The notes under the pieces were generated by a model. That model saw nothing but the letters and a program-made list of their open reading frames with translations. It was not told the origin of the DNA and searched no databases. From positions 1 to 64,000 of the forward strand of contig JANYGZ010000111.1 of the NCBI GenBank assembly GCA_025362235.1: DNA of 64,000 nucleotides. The letters run 5' to 3'. This document shows, in pieces, positions 45,918 through 55,300 of the stretch. The translations under genes were made by a program, and so were the position numbers. This stretch comes from Ferruginibacter sp. (GTDB lineage: Bacteria; Bacteroidota; Bacteroidia; Chitinophagales; Chitinophagaceae). The first letter of the stretch is position 1; every line of letters starts with the position of its first letter.

Positions 45918-47321
45918 ATGCTGAACAATATTTTACTTTTAATGAAATCTGAATGGGTGATTGCCTTCATCATCTTTCTGCTGCTTTTTATAAAAGTGGG
46001 TACAGAGATGAAGAATGATCAGCTTTTATCATTGGTACAAATTTTATTGCTGGTGAATTTTATTGCTGGTTTTTTCTTTAATGAAACAGGCAGTTTATTT
46101 GGAGGCCTTTTTACCACCAACACTTTGATGGTTTTTCAGAAAAGTGTTTTAAACCTGGGTGTTTATTTAATTTCATTATTATTTTCAGGATGGTTAAAGA
46201 AAAGCGAACACATGCCTGAATTTTTTATACTGATGTTATCAGCTTTGCTTGGAATGTTCTTTATGATTTCAAGCGGCAACTTACTCATGTTCTTTTTATC
46301 GCTTGAGCTTTCTACAATACCTGTTGCAGCCATGGCTAATTTCGATCTGGAGAAAAAAGTATCTTCAGAAGCAGCTATGAAAATGATTTTGTCATCTGCG
46401 TTCTCTTCCGGTATTCTATTGTTTGGTATTTCATTGATATATGGCACTACCGGCACTATCAGTTTTGCAGAAATACCAGCCTTGCTGAATGGTAGTCCTT
46501 TACAAATACTGGCCTTTGTATTTTTATTTACCGCTTTTGCATTTAAGTTATCGATAGTACCGTTTCATTTATGGACGGCCGATGTATACGAAGGCGCTCC
46601 CATAGCTGTTACCGCTTTTTTATCGGTAATTTCAAAAGGATCTATAGCATTTATATTGATCACTGCATTGTATAAAGTATTTGCGCCAATGCAGGAAGCA
46701 TGGTATAATATGGTAATGCTGTTATCCATTATTACTATGATAGTAGGTAATCTTTTTGCGTTAAGGCAGCAAAACATTAAACGGTTCCTTGCATTTTCAT
46801 CTATTGCCCAGGTTGGTTTTATTTTGGTGGGTCTTAGTAGCAATTCAATACAGGGTGTATCTTCTGTTGTTTATTTTATTTTAATTTATGTTTTCTCTAA
46901 CCTTGCAGCATTTGCTGTGGCAGGTGTTATAGCACAACAAACCGGTAAAGAAAATATTGGCGATTATAAAGGCTTATACCAAACAAATCCATTTATAAGC
47001 TGGATACTGGCCCTGGCCTTATTTTCATTAGCAGGCATTCCACCAACTGCTGGTTTTTTTGGTAAACTGTTTTTGATAACAGCGGGTGCATCTAAAGGGA
47101 ATTATTTTTTTATTACAGTAGCTGCATTAAACCTTGTTATCTCTTTATATTATTATCTCAGGGTTATACGAGCAGTGTTCATGGATAAAAACGAACACCC
47201 TGTTGAAAAAATATTGCTTGACCCACCTGTTAAATTGGGAATGATTATTTGTGCAGCAGCCATTTTATTGGTGGGGTTACTGAGCTGGATATACGACTAT
47301 ATTACATCACTTATTATGTAG
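45918..47321 (+). CDS. nuoN: NADH-quinone oxidoreductase subunit N
   Basis: The third antiporter-like subunit of complex I (467 aa, ~13 helices). MFFLSLELSTIPVAAMANFD has the TM5 Glu, FAFKLSIVPFHLWTADVYEGAP the TM7 Lys, and IKRFLAFSSIAQVGFILVGL the TM8 region. IPPTAGFFGKLFLI is the C-terminal hallmark. It ends the complex I genes; a hypothetical gene follows 10 bp later, probably in the same transcript. Confidence 0.96.
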   Translation: MLNNILLLMKSEWVIAFIIFLLLFIKVGTEMKNDQLLSLVQILLLVNFIAGFFFNETGSLFGGLFTTNTLMVFQKSVLNLGVYLISLLFSGWLKKSEHMPEFFILMLSALLGMFFMISSGNLLMFFLSLELSTIPVAAMANFDLEKKVSSEAAMKMILSSAFSSGILLFGISLIYGTTGTISFAEIPALLNGSPLQILAFVFLFTAFAFKLSIVPFHLWTADVYEGAPIAVTAFLSVISKGSIAFILITALYKVFAPMQEAWYNMVMLLSIITMIVGNLFALRQQNIKRFLAFSSIAQVGFILVGLSSNSIQGVSSVVYFILIYVFSNLAAFAVAGVIAQQTGKENIGDYKGLYQTNPFISWILALALFSLAGIPPTAGFFGKLFLITAGASKGNYFFITVAALNLVISLYYYLRVIRAVFMDKNEHPVEKILLDPPVKLGMIICAAAILLVGLLSWIYDYITSLIM

Positions 47322-47331
47322 TAGAAAAATT

Positions 47332-47733
47332 ATGGCTATCAATAAAAATCACGAATTTGAAGAACTGGACGGTGTAAAATGCGGCATCGTTGAAAAGAAT
47401 GTACTTCCTGGCAGGGTGCAGTTTTTAAAGCAATTGCTGGAGTATAATAAATTTACGGTAATGGTAGTTCCCTCACCACCGCCAAAGGCTGCACCTGTAG
47501 CAGTTGTAAAACCTGTAGAAGGAGAAGAAGCGTTACCGGTTCCGCCAGCACCAGATACTGTACCCGAAACATTTACAGTGGGTGTTACCGATTATACTTT
47601 TAATACTATCAATGCAATTTTTGGAAGGTTGTTACATACAACCGACGGGCATGTTGTTACACTTGCTTACTGGCAACAAAAAGAATCCGTGAGTCATGAT
47701 GAAATACCTTATTTTGAAAAGAATTCTGGATAA
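47332..47733 (+). CDS. Hypothetical protein at the end of the nuo operon
   Basis: A soluble 133-aa protein of unknown function. It has a charged N-terminus (NHEFEELDGVKCGIVEKNV), a central Pro/Ala/Val-rich linker (PSPPPKAAPVAVVKPVEG) and a C-terminal part (DYTFNTINAIFGRLLHTTDG, then VVTLAYWQQK). There is no signal peptide. It starts 10 bp after nuoN and its end faces the convergent barrel gene 18 bp away, so it is the last gene of the operon. A link to complex I is suggested only by position. Confidence 0.75.
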   Translation: MAINKNHEFEELDGVKCGIVEKNVLPGRVQFLKQLLEYNKFTVMVVPSPPPKAAPVAVVKPVEGEEALPVPPAPDTVPETFTVGVTDYTFNTINAIFGRLLHTTDGHVVTLAYWQQKESVSHDEIPYFEKNSG

Positions 47734-47751
47734 TATATCAACAGTTTTCAT

Positions 47752-48291
47752 TTAAAAGTTATACCCAACACTCGCCCCTGCAGATGGTTGTATATAGCCT
47801 TTTCCAATGATTGGCGTAAAACCAATCCTCCAGGAGAAACCGCCATCTTTGGGTTGTCTCCTGTACATGAATGAAGCAGTTCCAAAAACAGCAGAAAGAA
47901 CCTCAGGGTTTGTGCCGTCGTAAAAGTTGTTAAAAAGGTCTATTTTTCTTCCTGTAAAAGTTACCCCAGCTCCCACTTCAAAAGTATTTGGCGAGCTAGG
48001 TTTTCCAAAAATATAATTCAACTGTAAGGGAAATGTTGCTACGGAGTGCGTTTTGTAATTACCAGTATTATTATAATAAGTATCTGATTGTACAAATCCG
48101 AGACCAACCCTTCCTCCAAAACCAAGTTGTGATTTTGTAAACCGGCCATCAATATTCGCTGAGAATAACATCCCAGGTCCTCCTAATTCCGCATAAAAAC
48201 TCATTTGGCCCGGACCAGAAGATTCGTTTTTTTCTTGTGCAATAACCAAGCAGCTAATAAATAAACAGGCAATCAATAATAATGGTTTCAT
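47752..48291 (-). CDS. Small outer-membrane beta-barrel protein
   Basis: A 179-aa exported protein with signal peptide MKPLLLIACLFISCLVIAQ and repeated amphipathic strands (e.g. GFGGRVGLGFVQSDTYY, TFEVGAGVTFTGRKIDL). It ends GASVGYNF, with a terminal Phe as expected of an outer-membrane barrel. The pattern resembles OmpA/OmpW-size barrels of Bacteroidota, but no specific family is recognised. It is convergent with the nuo operon. Confidence 0.75.
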   Translation of the reverse strand: MKPLLLIACLFISCLVIAQEKNESSGPGQMSFYAELGGPGMLFSANIDGRFTKSQLGFGGRVGLGFVQSDTYYNNTGNYKTHSVATFPLQLNYIFGKPSSPNTFEVGAGVTFTGRKIDLFNNFYDGTNPEVLSAVFGTASFMYRRQPKDGGFSWRIGFTPIIGKGYIQPSAGASVGYNF

Positions 48292-48374
48292 AAATGTAAA
48301 AGTTTTATAAGGTAAATGAAATATTTAAAACAGCAGAGCAAATGAAAGATATTTATGCTGCATTGTCTGTTAAA

Positions 48375-49838
48375 TTAACTGATAAGTTGTAAAACTAAAT
48401 TTTTTACGTCACTTAACGCAATTCTTTCCTGCCGCATATCATCCCTGTAACGGATAGTAACGGTGTTGTCTTCTTTTGTCTGGTGATCTATCGTTACACA
48501 AAATGGTGTACCAATGGCATCCATTCTTCGGTAGCGTTTGCCAATAGCATCTTTTTCTTCGTAAAAGCACATAAAGCTTCCTTTACAATCATTCATTAAC
48601 TCTTTGGCAATTTCGGGTAAACCATCTTTTTTTAGTAATGGAAGTATCGCCAGTTTGGTTGGTGCAATTTTAGCAGGTATACGTAAAATAACACGACTGT
48701 CTTCTGTACCATCTTCCTTTGTCCATTTTTCTTCTGCATAAGCAAGGCTCATGATGGTGAGGAATAAACGATCCAGGCCAACAGAAGTTTCTAAAACATA
48801 CGGTACATAATTGCCATAAGCTTTTCCTGTTTGCGGATCAATATCATTATCAAAATACTGTATTTTCTTTTTACTGTAAGTTTGATGTTGCGTTAAATCA
48901 AAATCGGTTCTTGAATGGATGCCTTCCAGTTCTTTCCAGCCAAACGGAAATTCAAATTCAATATCCAATGCAGCATCTGCATAATGCGCCAGTTTTATAT
49001 GATCATGAAAGCGTAATTTTTCAGCAGGCACACCAAGGCTTTCGTGCCATCTTTTTCTTTCTTCCTTCCAGAAATTGTACCATTCCATTTGTGAGCCGGG
49101 GCGAATGAAGAACTGCATTTCCATTTGTTCAAATTCCCTCATGCGAAAAATAAACTGCCTTGCGACAATTTCATTTCTAAATGCTTTACCAGTTTGTGCA
49201 ATACCAAAAGGTATTTTCATGCGACCCGTTTTTTGCACATTTAAAAAATTTACAAAAATACCCTGGGCGGTTTCAGGCCTTAAATAAATAGTATTGCTTT
49301 CTTCTGCTACACTGCCAATTTGTGTGCTGAACATTAAGTTAAACTCCCTAACATCTGTCCAGTTACAGGTTTTGCTGATGGCACATTTTATATTGTTGTC
49401 GATAATCAATTGTTTTAAACCGGCATAATCACTGACAGCTAATAAAGCATCCATATTTTTCAGCAAAGCAAATTCCTCTTCTTTTTTTCCTTCCAATGCC
49501 AGGGCTTCAGCATATGCCTCAATTAAATGATCAACACGGTATCTTTTATTACTGTCTTTATTATCAATCATCGGGTCGCTGAAATTATCAACGTGGCCAC
49601 TTGCCTTCCAGGTAGTAGGATGCATAAAAATAGCCGCATCAATACCCACAATATTATCGTGTAACTGTGTCATGCTTTTCCACCAGTAATCACGAATATT
49701 CTTTTTTAACTGGGCTCCATTTTGGCCATAGTCGTATACCGCAGCCAGTCCATCATATATTTCAGATGATTGAAAAATATAACCGTATTCTTTACAATGA
49801 GCAATGAGCTCTGCAAAATTGTTTGTTTCGTTTGCCAT
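48375..49838 (-). CDS. glyS: Glycyl-tRNA synthetase (alpha2 type)
   Basis: This class II synthetase charges tRNA-Gly as a homodimer, unlike the two-gene GlyQ/GlyS enzyme of E. coli. Motif 1 is near YDYGQNGAQLKKNIRDYWW, motif 2 is AFRNEIVARQFIFRMREFEQ, and motif 3 is VLETSVGLDRLFLTIM. The C-terminal anticodon-binding domain begins at IPAKIAPTKLAILPL. The 487-aa length is normal. It has its own strong promoter with almost no leader. Confidence 0.97.
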   Translation of the reverse strand: MANETNNFAELIAHCKEYGYIFQSSEIYDGLAAVYDYGQNGAQLKKNIRDYWWKSMTQLHDNIVGIDAAIFMHPTTWKASGHVDNFSDPMIDNKDSNKRYRVDHLIEAYAEALALEGKKEEEFALLKNMDALLAVSDYAGLKQLIIDNNIKCAISKTCNWTDVREFNLMFSTQIGSVAEESNTIYLRPETAQGIFVNFLNVQKTGRMKIPFGIAQTGKAFRNEIVARQFIFRMREFEQMEMQFFIRPGSQMEWYNFWKEERKRWHESLGVPAEKLRFHDHIKLAHYADAALDIEFEFPFGWKELEGIHSRTDFDLTQHQTYSKKKIQYFDNDIDPQTGKAYGNYVPYVLETSVGLDRLFLTIMSLAYAEEKWTKEDGTEDSRVILRIPAKIAPTKLAILPLLKKDGLPEIAKELMNDCKGSFMCFYEEKDAIGKRYRRMDAIGTPFCVTIDHQTKEDNTVTIRYRDDMRQERIALSDVKNLVLQLIS

Positions 49839-49845
49839 AATGCCG

Positions 49846-49873
49846 CAAAGATAATGGGATATAAAAAAACCAA
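49846..49873 (-). promoter_or_regulatory. Promoter of glyS, nearly leaderless
   Basis: On the minus strand, TTG (49873-49871), 17 nt and TATCTTTG (49853-49846) precede the ATG by only 7 bp, so the transcript should begin within a few bases of the start codon, as for mfd. Confidence 0.6.
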
Positions 49874-49978
49874 CTAAAGATTTGAAAGGATTGTTTTTTG
49901 AGCCTTAAATATACTTATAAGAAAATAATGTAAAATGGAAAGTGGGGCTTGGAAAATTAATTTACACAGCCATGTTTA

Positions 49979-50161
49979 TCAGGATGGGTTTATGACGGTT
50001 GGTTCAGGTTGAGACTGATTTTGAATATTTTTCTTTGCAACCAATATGCCTTTGTAAAGGGCGTCGTTGTCTGTAAGAAATTGCACCAATCTTTCACCAG
50101 GGCTCTTGGCAAGCCAAAGCGCTAATTGAATTTCCTGTACATGTTTTGGGGTATCTGTCAT
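49979..50161 (-). CDS. 60-aa partner of the nucleotidyltransferase
   Basis: A short protein, MTDTPKHVQEIQLALWLAKS..., predicted helical up to residue ~45 and then disordered (QNQSQPEPTVINPS). Its ATG overlaps the nucleotidyltransferase stop by 4 nt (ATGA), so the two are translated together. The pairing resembles two-gene toxin-antitoxin layouts, but the small gene comes second and no DNA-binding motif is visible. Function unknown. Confidence 0.65.
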   Translation of the reverse strand: MTDTPKHVQEIQLALWLAKSPGERLVQFLTDNDALYKGILVAKKNIQNQSQPEPTVINPS

Positions 50162-50691
50162 GCTGGTTTTATCATATCAAAGGTATGTAGTTTTAAAGAA
50201 GCAATCCATTTATGGATATAAGGCCAGTCTAAATCTTTAATCCTGATCAATGCTTTTATATCATCTATCTGCAGGCTACTTTGTATTTGTTGTATCCAGA
50301 TAATTTTAGAAATAATCAGGTCCTCGGGTGAAACCAGGTATATTTTCAAATCCAGGAAGTCTATTAATTTTTTTCTTTCAAATTCAGCCAAACGGTAAGG
50401 CTCATTTTTTAAAATAATAAAGTCGGCTTTGTAGCTGCTTCGGTGATCAATAATATTAAACATTCCACTTTTTGCAATGGCTTCATTTACGGAATCTTCA
50501 TCGCAATAATATCCCTCTTTAAAATATTCAATCAGTCCCTTTACATCTTTAGGTTGCAAATGAACAATGAAATCAAAATCCCTTGTAAACCTCGGCAGTG
50601 AATAAATACTCATTGCCACGCTGCCAGAAAGCATATAAGGAATTCTTTCCTTTTGAAAATAAGCAACTAAAATTTTTAAGAAGTCAATCAT
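50158..50691 (-). CDS. Nucleotidyltransferase-fold protein (AbiEii/DUF6036-like)
   Basis: A 177-aa protein with the minimal nucleotidyltransferase core: Gly23-Ser24 in YMLSGSVAMSIYSLPRFTRD, catalytic-type Asp38 and Asp40 in RDFDFIVHL, and a third strand YKADFIIL. LVSPEDLIISKIIW matches the helix that follows in AbiEii-like and DUF6036 proteins. Such domains include the toxins of AbiE-type systems as well as housekeeping enzymes. It is followed by a 4-nt-overlapping small gene. Activity is inferred from the motifs. Confidence 0.78.
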   Translation of the reverse strand: MIDFLKILVAYFQKERIPYMLSGSVAMSIYSLPRFTRDFDFIVHLQPKDVKGLIEYFKEGYYCDEDSVNEAIAKSGMFNIIDHRSSYKADFIILKNEPYRLAEFERKKLIDFLDLKIYLVSPEDLIISKIIWIQQIQSSLQIDDIKALIRIKDLDWPYIHKWIASLKLHTFDMIKPA

Positions 50692-50716
50692 TGTGCGGCT
50701 GTTTATTCAACAATTT

Positions 50717-51043
50717 TTATTTCAATTTATCATTCTCTAAATGCCTTGTTGCATCTCTTAAATTCTTCTTCTCAAAATTCTTTTGCAGTGCAGTAGTTAA
50801 ATCTACACCGGTTTGATTGGCCAAACAAATTAATACCCACAATACATCAGCCATTTCATCACTCAACTCTTTGCTCTTATCGCTTTCTTTGAAAGATTGT
50901 TCACCATATTGTCGCACCATTAATCTTGATAGTTCGCCTATTTCTTCCATCAATATTCCAAGATTGGTGAGCTCGCTAAAGTATTTTACGCCAACAGTTT
51001 TTATCCATTTGTCAACATCGGTTTGGGCTTGTTTAATTGTCAT
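50717..51043 (-). CDS. MazG-like nucleotide pyrophosphohydrolase
   Basis: A 108-aa all-alpha NTP pyrophosphohydrolase that would hydrolyse (possibly non-canonical) nucleotides. The metal-binding ExxE is E34-I-G-E37 in LMEEIGELSRLM, and the second pair E63/D66 lies in LSDEMADVLWVLICLANQ. It is a single-domain form, not the two-domain E. coli MazG. It ends 25 bp before the nucleotidyltransferase gene on the same strand and could share its transcript. House-cleaning is the likely role. Confidence 0.88.
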   Translation of the reverse strand: MTIKQAQTDVDKWIKTVGVKYFSELTNLGILMEEIGELSRLMVRQYGEQSFKESDKSKELSDEMADVLWVLICLANQTGVDLTTALQKNFEKKNLRDATRHLENDKLK

Positions 51044-51074
51044 GTCACTAATTTTATTACGGAAATATTTTATT

Positions 51075-51553
51075 ACACGAATTTTAAGGCACGAATTACA
51101 CGAATTAAATGAAATACACTAAGTGCTTACGGATTTAAAATACAACTCTTTTTGATACAAATGACTTTTCTCCAAAATTGGCGATGATACCTAATTGTAA
51201 GCCGGAAGCTTTCAGGTAATTGATGGTTTGTGTTACAAAATTATTTACAATCATATAAGAAGCTTTTACTTCCAGGATTATTGAACCATGCACTATAAAG
51301 TCGGCGTAGTAACGATGTGGTAAAATTATTCCTTTGTATTCAATTTTAAATTCCTTTTCACGGATGTAAGGGATATTTTTTGTTTTAAATTCATATTCCA
51401 AAGCATCTTTATAAACTATCTCCTTAAACCCCATTCCAAGTTCCTTATGTATTTCCATACAAATTCCAATAAGCTGATAGGATTGTTCTTTTAAAATAAT
51501 ATCTGTCATATTGGTGGCTTTAATTCGTGTAATTCGTGCCTTAAAATTCGTGT
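51075..51553 (-). mobile_element. Putative element: GxxExxY gene between perfect 32-bp inverted repeats
   Basis: The 32-bp sequence at 51075-51106 (starting ACACGAATTTTAAGGCACGA) is the exact reverse complement of 51522-51553. The pair encloses the GxxExxY gene, and TATT is found outside both ends (51071-51074 and 51554-51557). Additional ATTCGTG motifs lie just beyond the right arm. This is the structure expected of a small mobile or repetitive element, though a hairpin-forming repeat pair is also possible. Confidence 0.65.
51135..51509 (-). CDS. GxxExxY family protein (PD-(D/E)XK nuclease-like)
   Basis: A 124-aa protein with the defining motif GFKEIVY (27-33) after the helix LIGICMEIHKELGMG. 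Asp70 in YYADFIV and E80-V-K82 in IILEVKAS form a PD-(D/E)XK nuclease-like active site. The C-terminal QTINYLKASGLQLGIIANFG is typical. The family's biological role is unknown; it is often multi-copy and repeat-linked. Here it lies exactly within inverted repeats between housekeeping genes. Nuclease activity is inference. Confidence 0.92.
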   Translation of the reverse strand: MTDIILKEQSYQLIGICMEIHKELGMGFKEIVYKDALEYEFKTKNIPYIREKEFKIEYKGIILPHRYYADFIVHGSIILEVKASYMIVNNFVTQTINYLKASGLQLGIIANFGEKSFVSKRVVF

Positions 51554-51599
51554 TATTAAAATTAATTCGTGCATAAAAATTCAGTGTAATTAAAAGGCA

Positions 51600-52052
51600 T
51601 CATTCTTTCAGCTTAGTATCAATCCAAATCGTTACCGGTCCATCATTAACTAGCGCCACTTTCATATCTGTCCCAAATTTGCCGGTAAGTATTTTTTTAC
51701 CCAAATCATTTTCTAATTGCTCAATCATTTTTTCATAGGCGGGTATGGCAACAGCTGATTTGCTGGCACGCATGTAGGAAGGGCGGTTCCCCTTTTTTGT
51801 ACTGGCATGCAATGTAAACTGGCTTACCAATAGTATATCTCCACCAGTTTCCATTATAGAAAGATTAGGAACTTTATCTGCATCATCAAAAATGCGCAGG
51901 TTAATAATTTTATTGCTCAGCCAGCTTATATCATCCGTAGTATCGGCATCTTCAATGCCCAACAATACAAGCAAGCCATTATTGATGGAAGCTTTTACTG
52001 TATTATCAATTGTTACACTTGCTTCGGTTACCCTTTGTATTACTGTTCTCAT
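51600..52052 (-). CDS. dtd: D-aminoacyl-tRNA deacylase
   Basis: Dtd hydrolyses D-aminoacyl-tRNA (and Gly-tRNA-Ala), protecting translation. The 150-aa protein has the SQFTLHASTKKGNRPSY motif and the C-terminal NDGPVTIWID, equivalent to the Gly-cisPro chirality filter. I start at MRTVIQRVTEASV (52052), the standard family start; the longer frame adds 13 residues of non-coding type. It lies just beyond the right arm of the GxxExxY element. Confidence 0.96.
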   Translation of the reverse strand: MRTVIQRVTEASVTIDNTVKASINNGLLVLLGIEDADTTDDISWLSNKIINLRIFDDADKVPNLSIMETGGDILLVSQFTLHASTKKGNRPSYMRASKSAVAIPAYEKMIEQLENDLGKKILTGKFGTDMKVALVNDGPVTIWIDTKLKE

Positions 52053-52246
52053 GCAATAAAGATAACTACTCATTCTATTTTGTATCAGCAATCAAAGTTT
52101 TTGTCAGAAAATTATTTTCAACAAATGCAGTTCCCCATAATTTTTACTATGTAAAAATATCGGGAAAAATTAATCGAAACCGGGAAATATTTTATAAAAT
52201 GGTGTTGAAAAATCAGCAAATGCAGAGTGCTATTAACTATGGGGAT

Positions 52247-52268
52247 TTATCCACCTGATTTGTCCACA
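52247..52268 (+). promoter_or_regulatory. Two DnaA-box-like sites upstream of nrdJ
   Basis: TTATCCACC (52247-52255) and TTGTCCACA (52260-52268) each differ by one base from the DnaA box TTATCCACA. They lie in tandem ~100 bp before the ribonucleotide reductase ATG. DnaA control of ribonucleotide reductase genes is known in other bacteria. The rest of the 312-bp gap shows no cobalamin-riboswitch features that I can recognise. Confidence 0.45.
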
Positions 52269-52364
52269 CCTGTTAATATTTACCCGTTTGAATGTTCATC
52301 AACAACAAATATTTTCGTTAACAGTATTTACAAATTACCTAACCCATCAACCTGCTTCATCTTT

Positions 52365-55300
52365 ATGGCTACACAGAAAAAAATAAATGAGGGCCTTGCT
52401 TTCAGCCGCCAGTTTACCAACGAAGCCGTTTCTCCGTATGATATGTTTGAGTATGATTACCGTACCTCCATCATAAAAAACCCCAGTGGCGAAATTGTTT
52501 TTCAAATGGATAATGTTGAAGTTCCAAAACAGTGGAGCCAGATTGCAACAGATATACTTGCACAAAAGTATTTTCGTAAAGCAGGTGTACCACAGCCCGA
52601 TGGAAGCACGGGTAGGGAAACGACTATTAAGCAGGTAGCGCATCGTATGGCACACTGCTGGAGGGTTTGGGGCGAACGGTATAATTATTTTGCTACAGCA
52701 AATGATGCACAAATTTTTTATGATGAACTGGTATACTCTATATTAAACCAGGCTTGCGTACCAAACAGTCCGCAATGGTTTAATACAGGTTTACATGAAG
52801 TGTATGGTATTACAGGAAAACCACAGGGACATTTTTTTGTTGACCAGGCAGACAGCCAGTTAAAGAAATCAACTTCGGCATACGAACGGCCACAGCCCCA
52901 TGCCTGTTTTATTTTAAGTGTAGAAGACGACCTGGTAAATGAAGGTGGTATCATGGATCTTTGGGTAAGGGAAGCAAGGATATTTAAATATGGAAGTGGT
53001 GTGGGTACCAACTACAGCAGTATACGTGGCGATGGCGAAAAACTAAGCGGCGGTGGTACTTCCAGTGGCCTGATGAGTTTTTTAAAAATAGGCGACAGAG
53101 CTGCTGCGGCCATTAAAAGCGGTGGTACAACACGCCGTGCTGCAAAAATGGTTTGTCTTGATTTGGACCATCCGGAAATAGAAGATTTTATAAACTGGAA
53201 ATCAGGTGAGGAAGATAAAGTTGCTGCATTAATTGCAGCAGGTTACCCGAGTGATTATGAAGGCGAAGCATACAAAACAGTAAGTGGGCAAAACAGCAAT
53301 AATTCTGTTCGTATACCCAATTCATTTTTTAAAGCGTTGGATGAGGATGGCGAGTGGGAACTAAAAGGCAGGAGTAATGGAAAAGTAATGAAACGGGTAA
53401 AAGCGAGGGATCTTTGGAAACAAATTAATTACGCAGCATGGAGATGTGCTGACCCTGGTACACAATACGACACTACAATCAACGAATGGCATACTTGTCC
53501 TGAAGGTGGACCCATAAGAGCGAGTAACCCTTGCAGTGAGTATATGTTTTTAGATAACACCGCATGTAATTTAGCTTCTGTAAACCTGCGCCGCTTTTTT
53601 GAAGAAAGCAATAATAGTTTTGATGTAAAAGGATTTGAATATACCTGCCGTTTGTGGACAGTTGTGTTGGAAATATCTGTGTTGATGGCACAGTTTCCAT
53701 CCAAAGAAGTAGCACAGTTATCATACGATTACAGGACATTGGGATTAGGATATGCCAACCTCGGCAGCATGCTGATGGTAAGTGGAATCCCTTATGACAG
53801 TGAACAAGCAAGAGCCATTGCAGGTGCCATCACAGCAATTATGACCGGCGTTGCCTATACTGCTTCTGCAGAGATGGCGGGTTTTTTAGGCGCTTTTTCC
53901 AAATACCAAGAAAATAAAAAACATATGCTCCGGGTAATGCGCAACCACCGTGCGGCGGCTTACGATGCGCAGGAAGCTTATGAAGGCATTGAAATAAAAC
54001 CACAGGGCATCAACGCAAAATATTGCCCGGATTATTTGTTGACTGCCGCCATTAAAGCATGGGACGAAGCCGTGCAGTCAGGAGAAAAAAATGGTTACCG
54101 CAATGCACAAACAACCGTAATTGCACCAACAGGAACAATCGGTTTGGTAATGGATTGTGATACTACCGGGGTAGAGCCTGATTTTGCTTTGGTGAAATTT
54201 AAAAAATTAAGTGGCGGCGGATACTTCAAGATTATTAATCAAAGTGTACCGGCTGCATTACGCAATTTGCAATACAGCGAAAAAGAACTGGAACAAATTG
54301 TAAACTATGCCAAAGGGCATGCTACACTGGTGGGAGCGCCTTATATCAATACACAAACTTTATTGGCGAAGGGCTTTACAAAAGAAGAACTGGTAAAAGT
54401 AGAAGCGGCTTTAGCAAGTGCATTTGAAACTGGATTTGTTTTTAACGTATATACTTTTGGTGAAGCCACTTTACAACGTTTAGGTTTTACATCAGATAAT
54501 TATTTTGATTTTGAATGGAGCTTATTGGAAGCCCTGGGTTTTACAGATGAACAAATTGAAGCAGCCAATATTTATGTATGCGGCACCATGACGGTGGAAG
54601 GTGCGCCGTATTTAAAAGACGAACACCTGGCCGTATTTGATTGCGCCAATAAATGCGGGCAAAAAGGTAAACGTTATATAAATGCACATGGACATATAAG
54701 AATGATGGCTGCAGCACAACCTTTTTTGAGTGGTGCTATCAGCAAAACAATTAACCTGCCCAATGAAGCAACAGAAGAAGAAATTGCGGATTGCTACAGG
54801 ATGAGTTGGGAACTTGGATTAAAAGCAAATGCATTGTACAGGGATGGGTCTAAATTATCACAGCCACTTAGCAATAAATCGGATAAGAAAAAGAAAACTA
54901 CCGAAGAAAGTAACGATACTTCAATGGTGGAAAATAACAATAGTCAACTATCAACTAGTAATATTAGCCAGATTGTTGACATGAGCAAACTTACTGTAGA
55001 TGAATTGCTGGATGAAGTAAGTAAGCGTATGCAGAACAGTCCTGATACGGTTTTGAAAGGAAGATTGGCAAAAATTGTAGAACGTAAAACTTTACCCGCC
55101 AAACGTAGGGGCTTTACACAAAAAGCAAAAATTAACGGGCAGGCATTGTTTCTTCGCACCGGTGAATATAATGACGGCACCGTAGGCGAAATATTTATTG
55201 ATATGGCCAAAGAGGGCGCTACTGTGCGTAGTATGTTGAATTGCTTTGCTATTGCTATTTCCATCGGCTTGCAATATGGTGTTCCGTTAGAAGAATTTGT

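Noticed and set aside
52053..52364. Cobalamin riboswitch in front of the B12-dependent reductase
   Set aside because: I looked for a B12-box-like sequence and paired stems and did not find them; a covariance search would be decisive.
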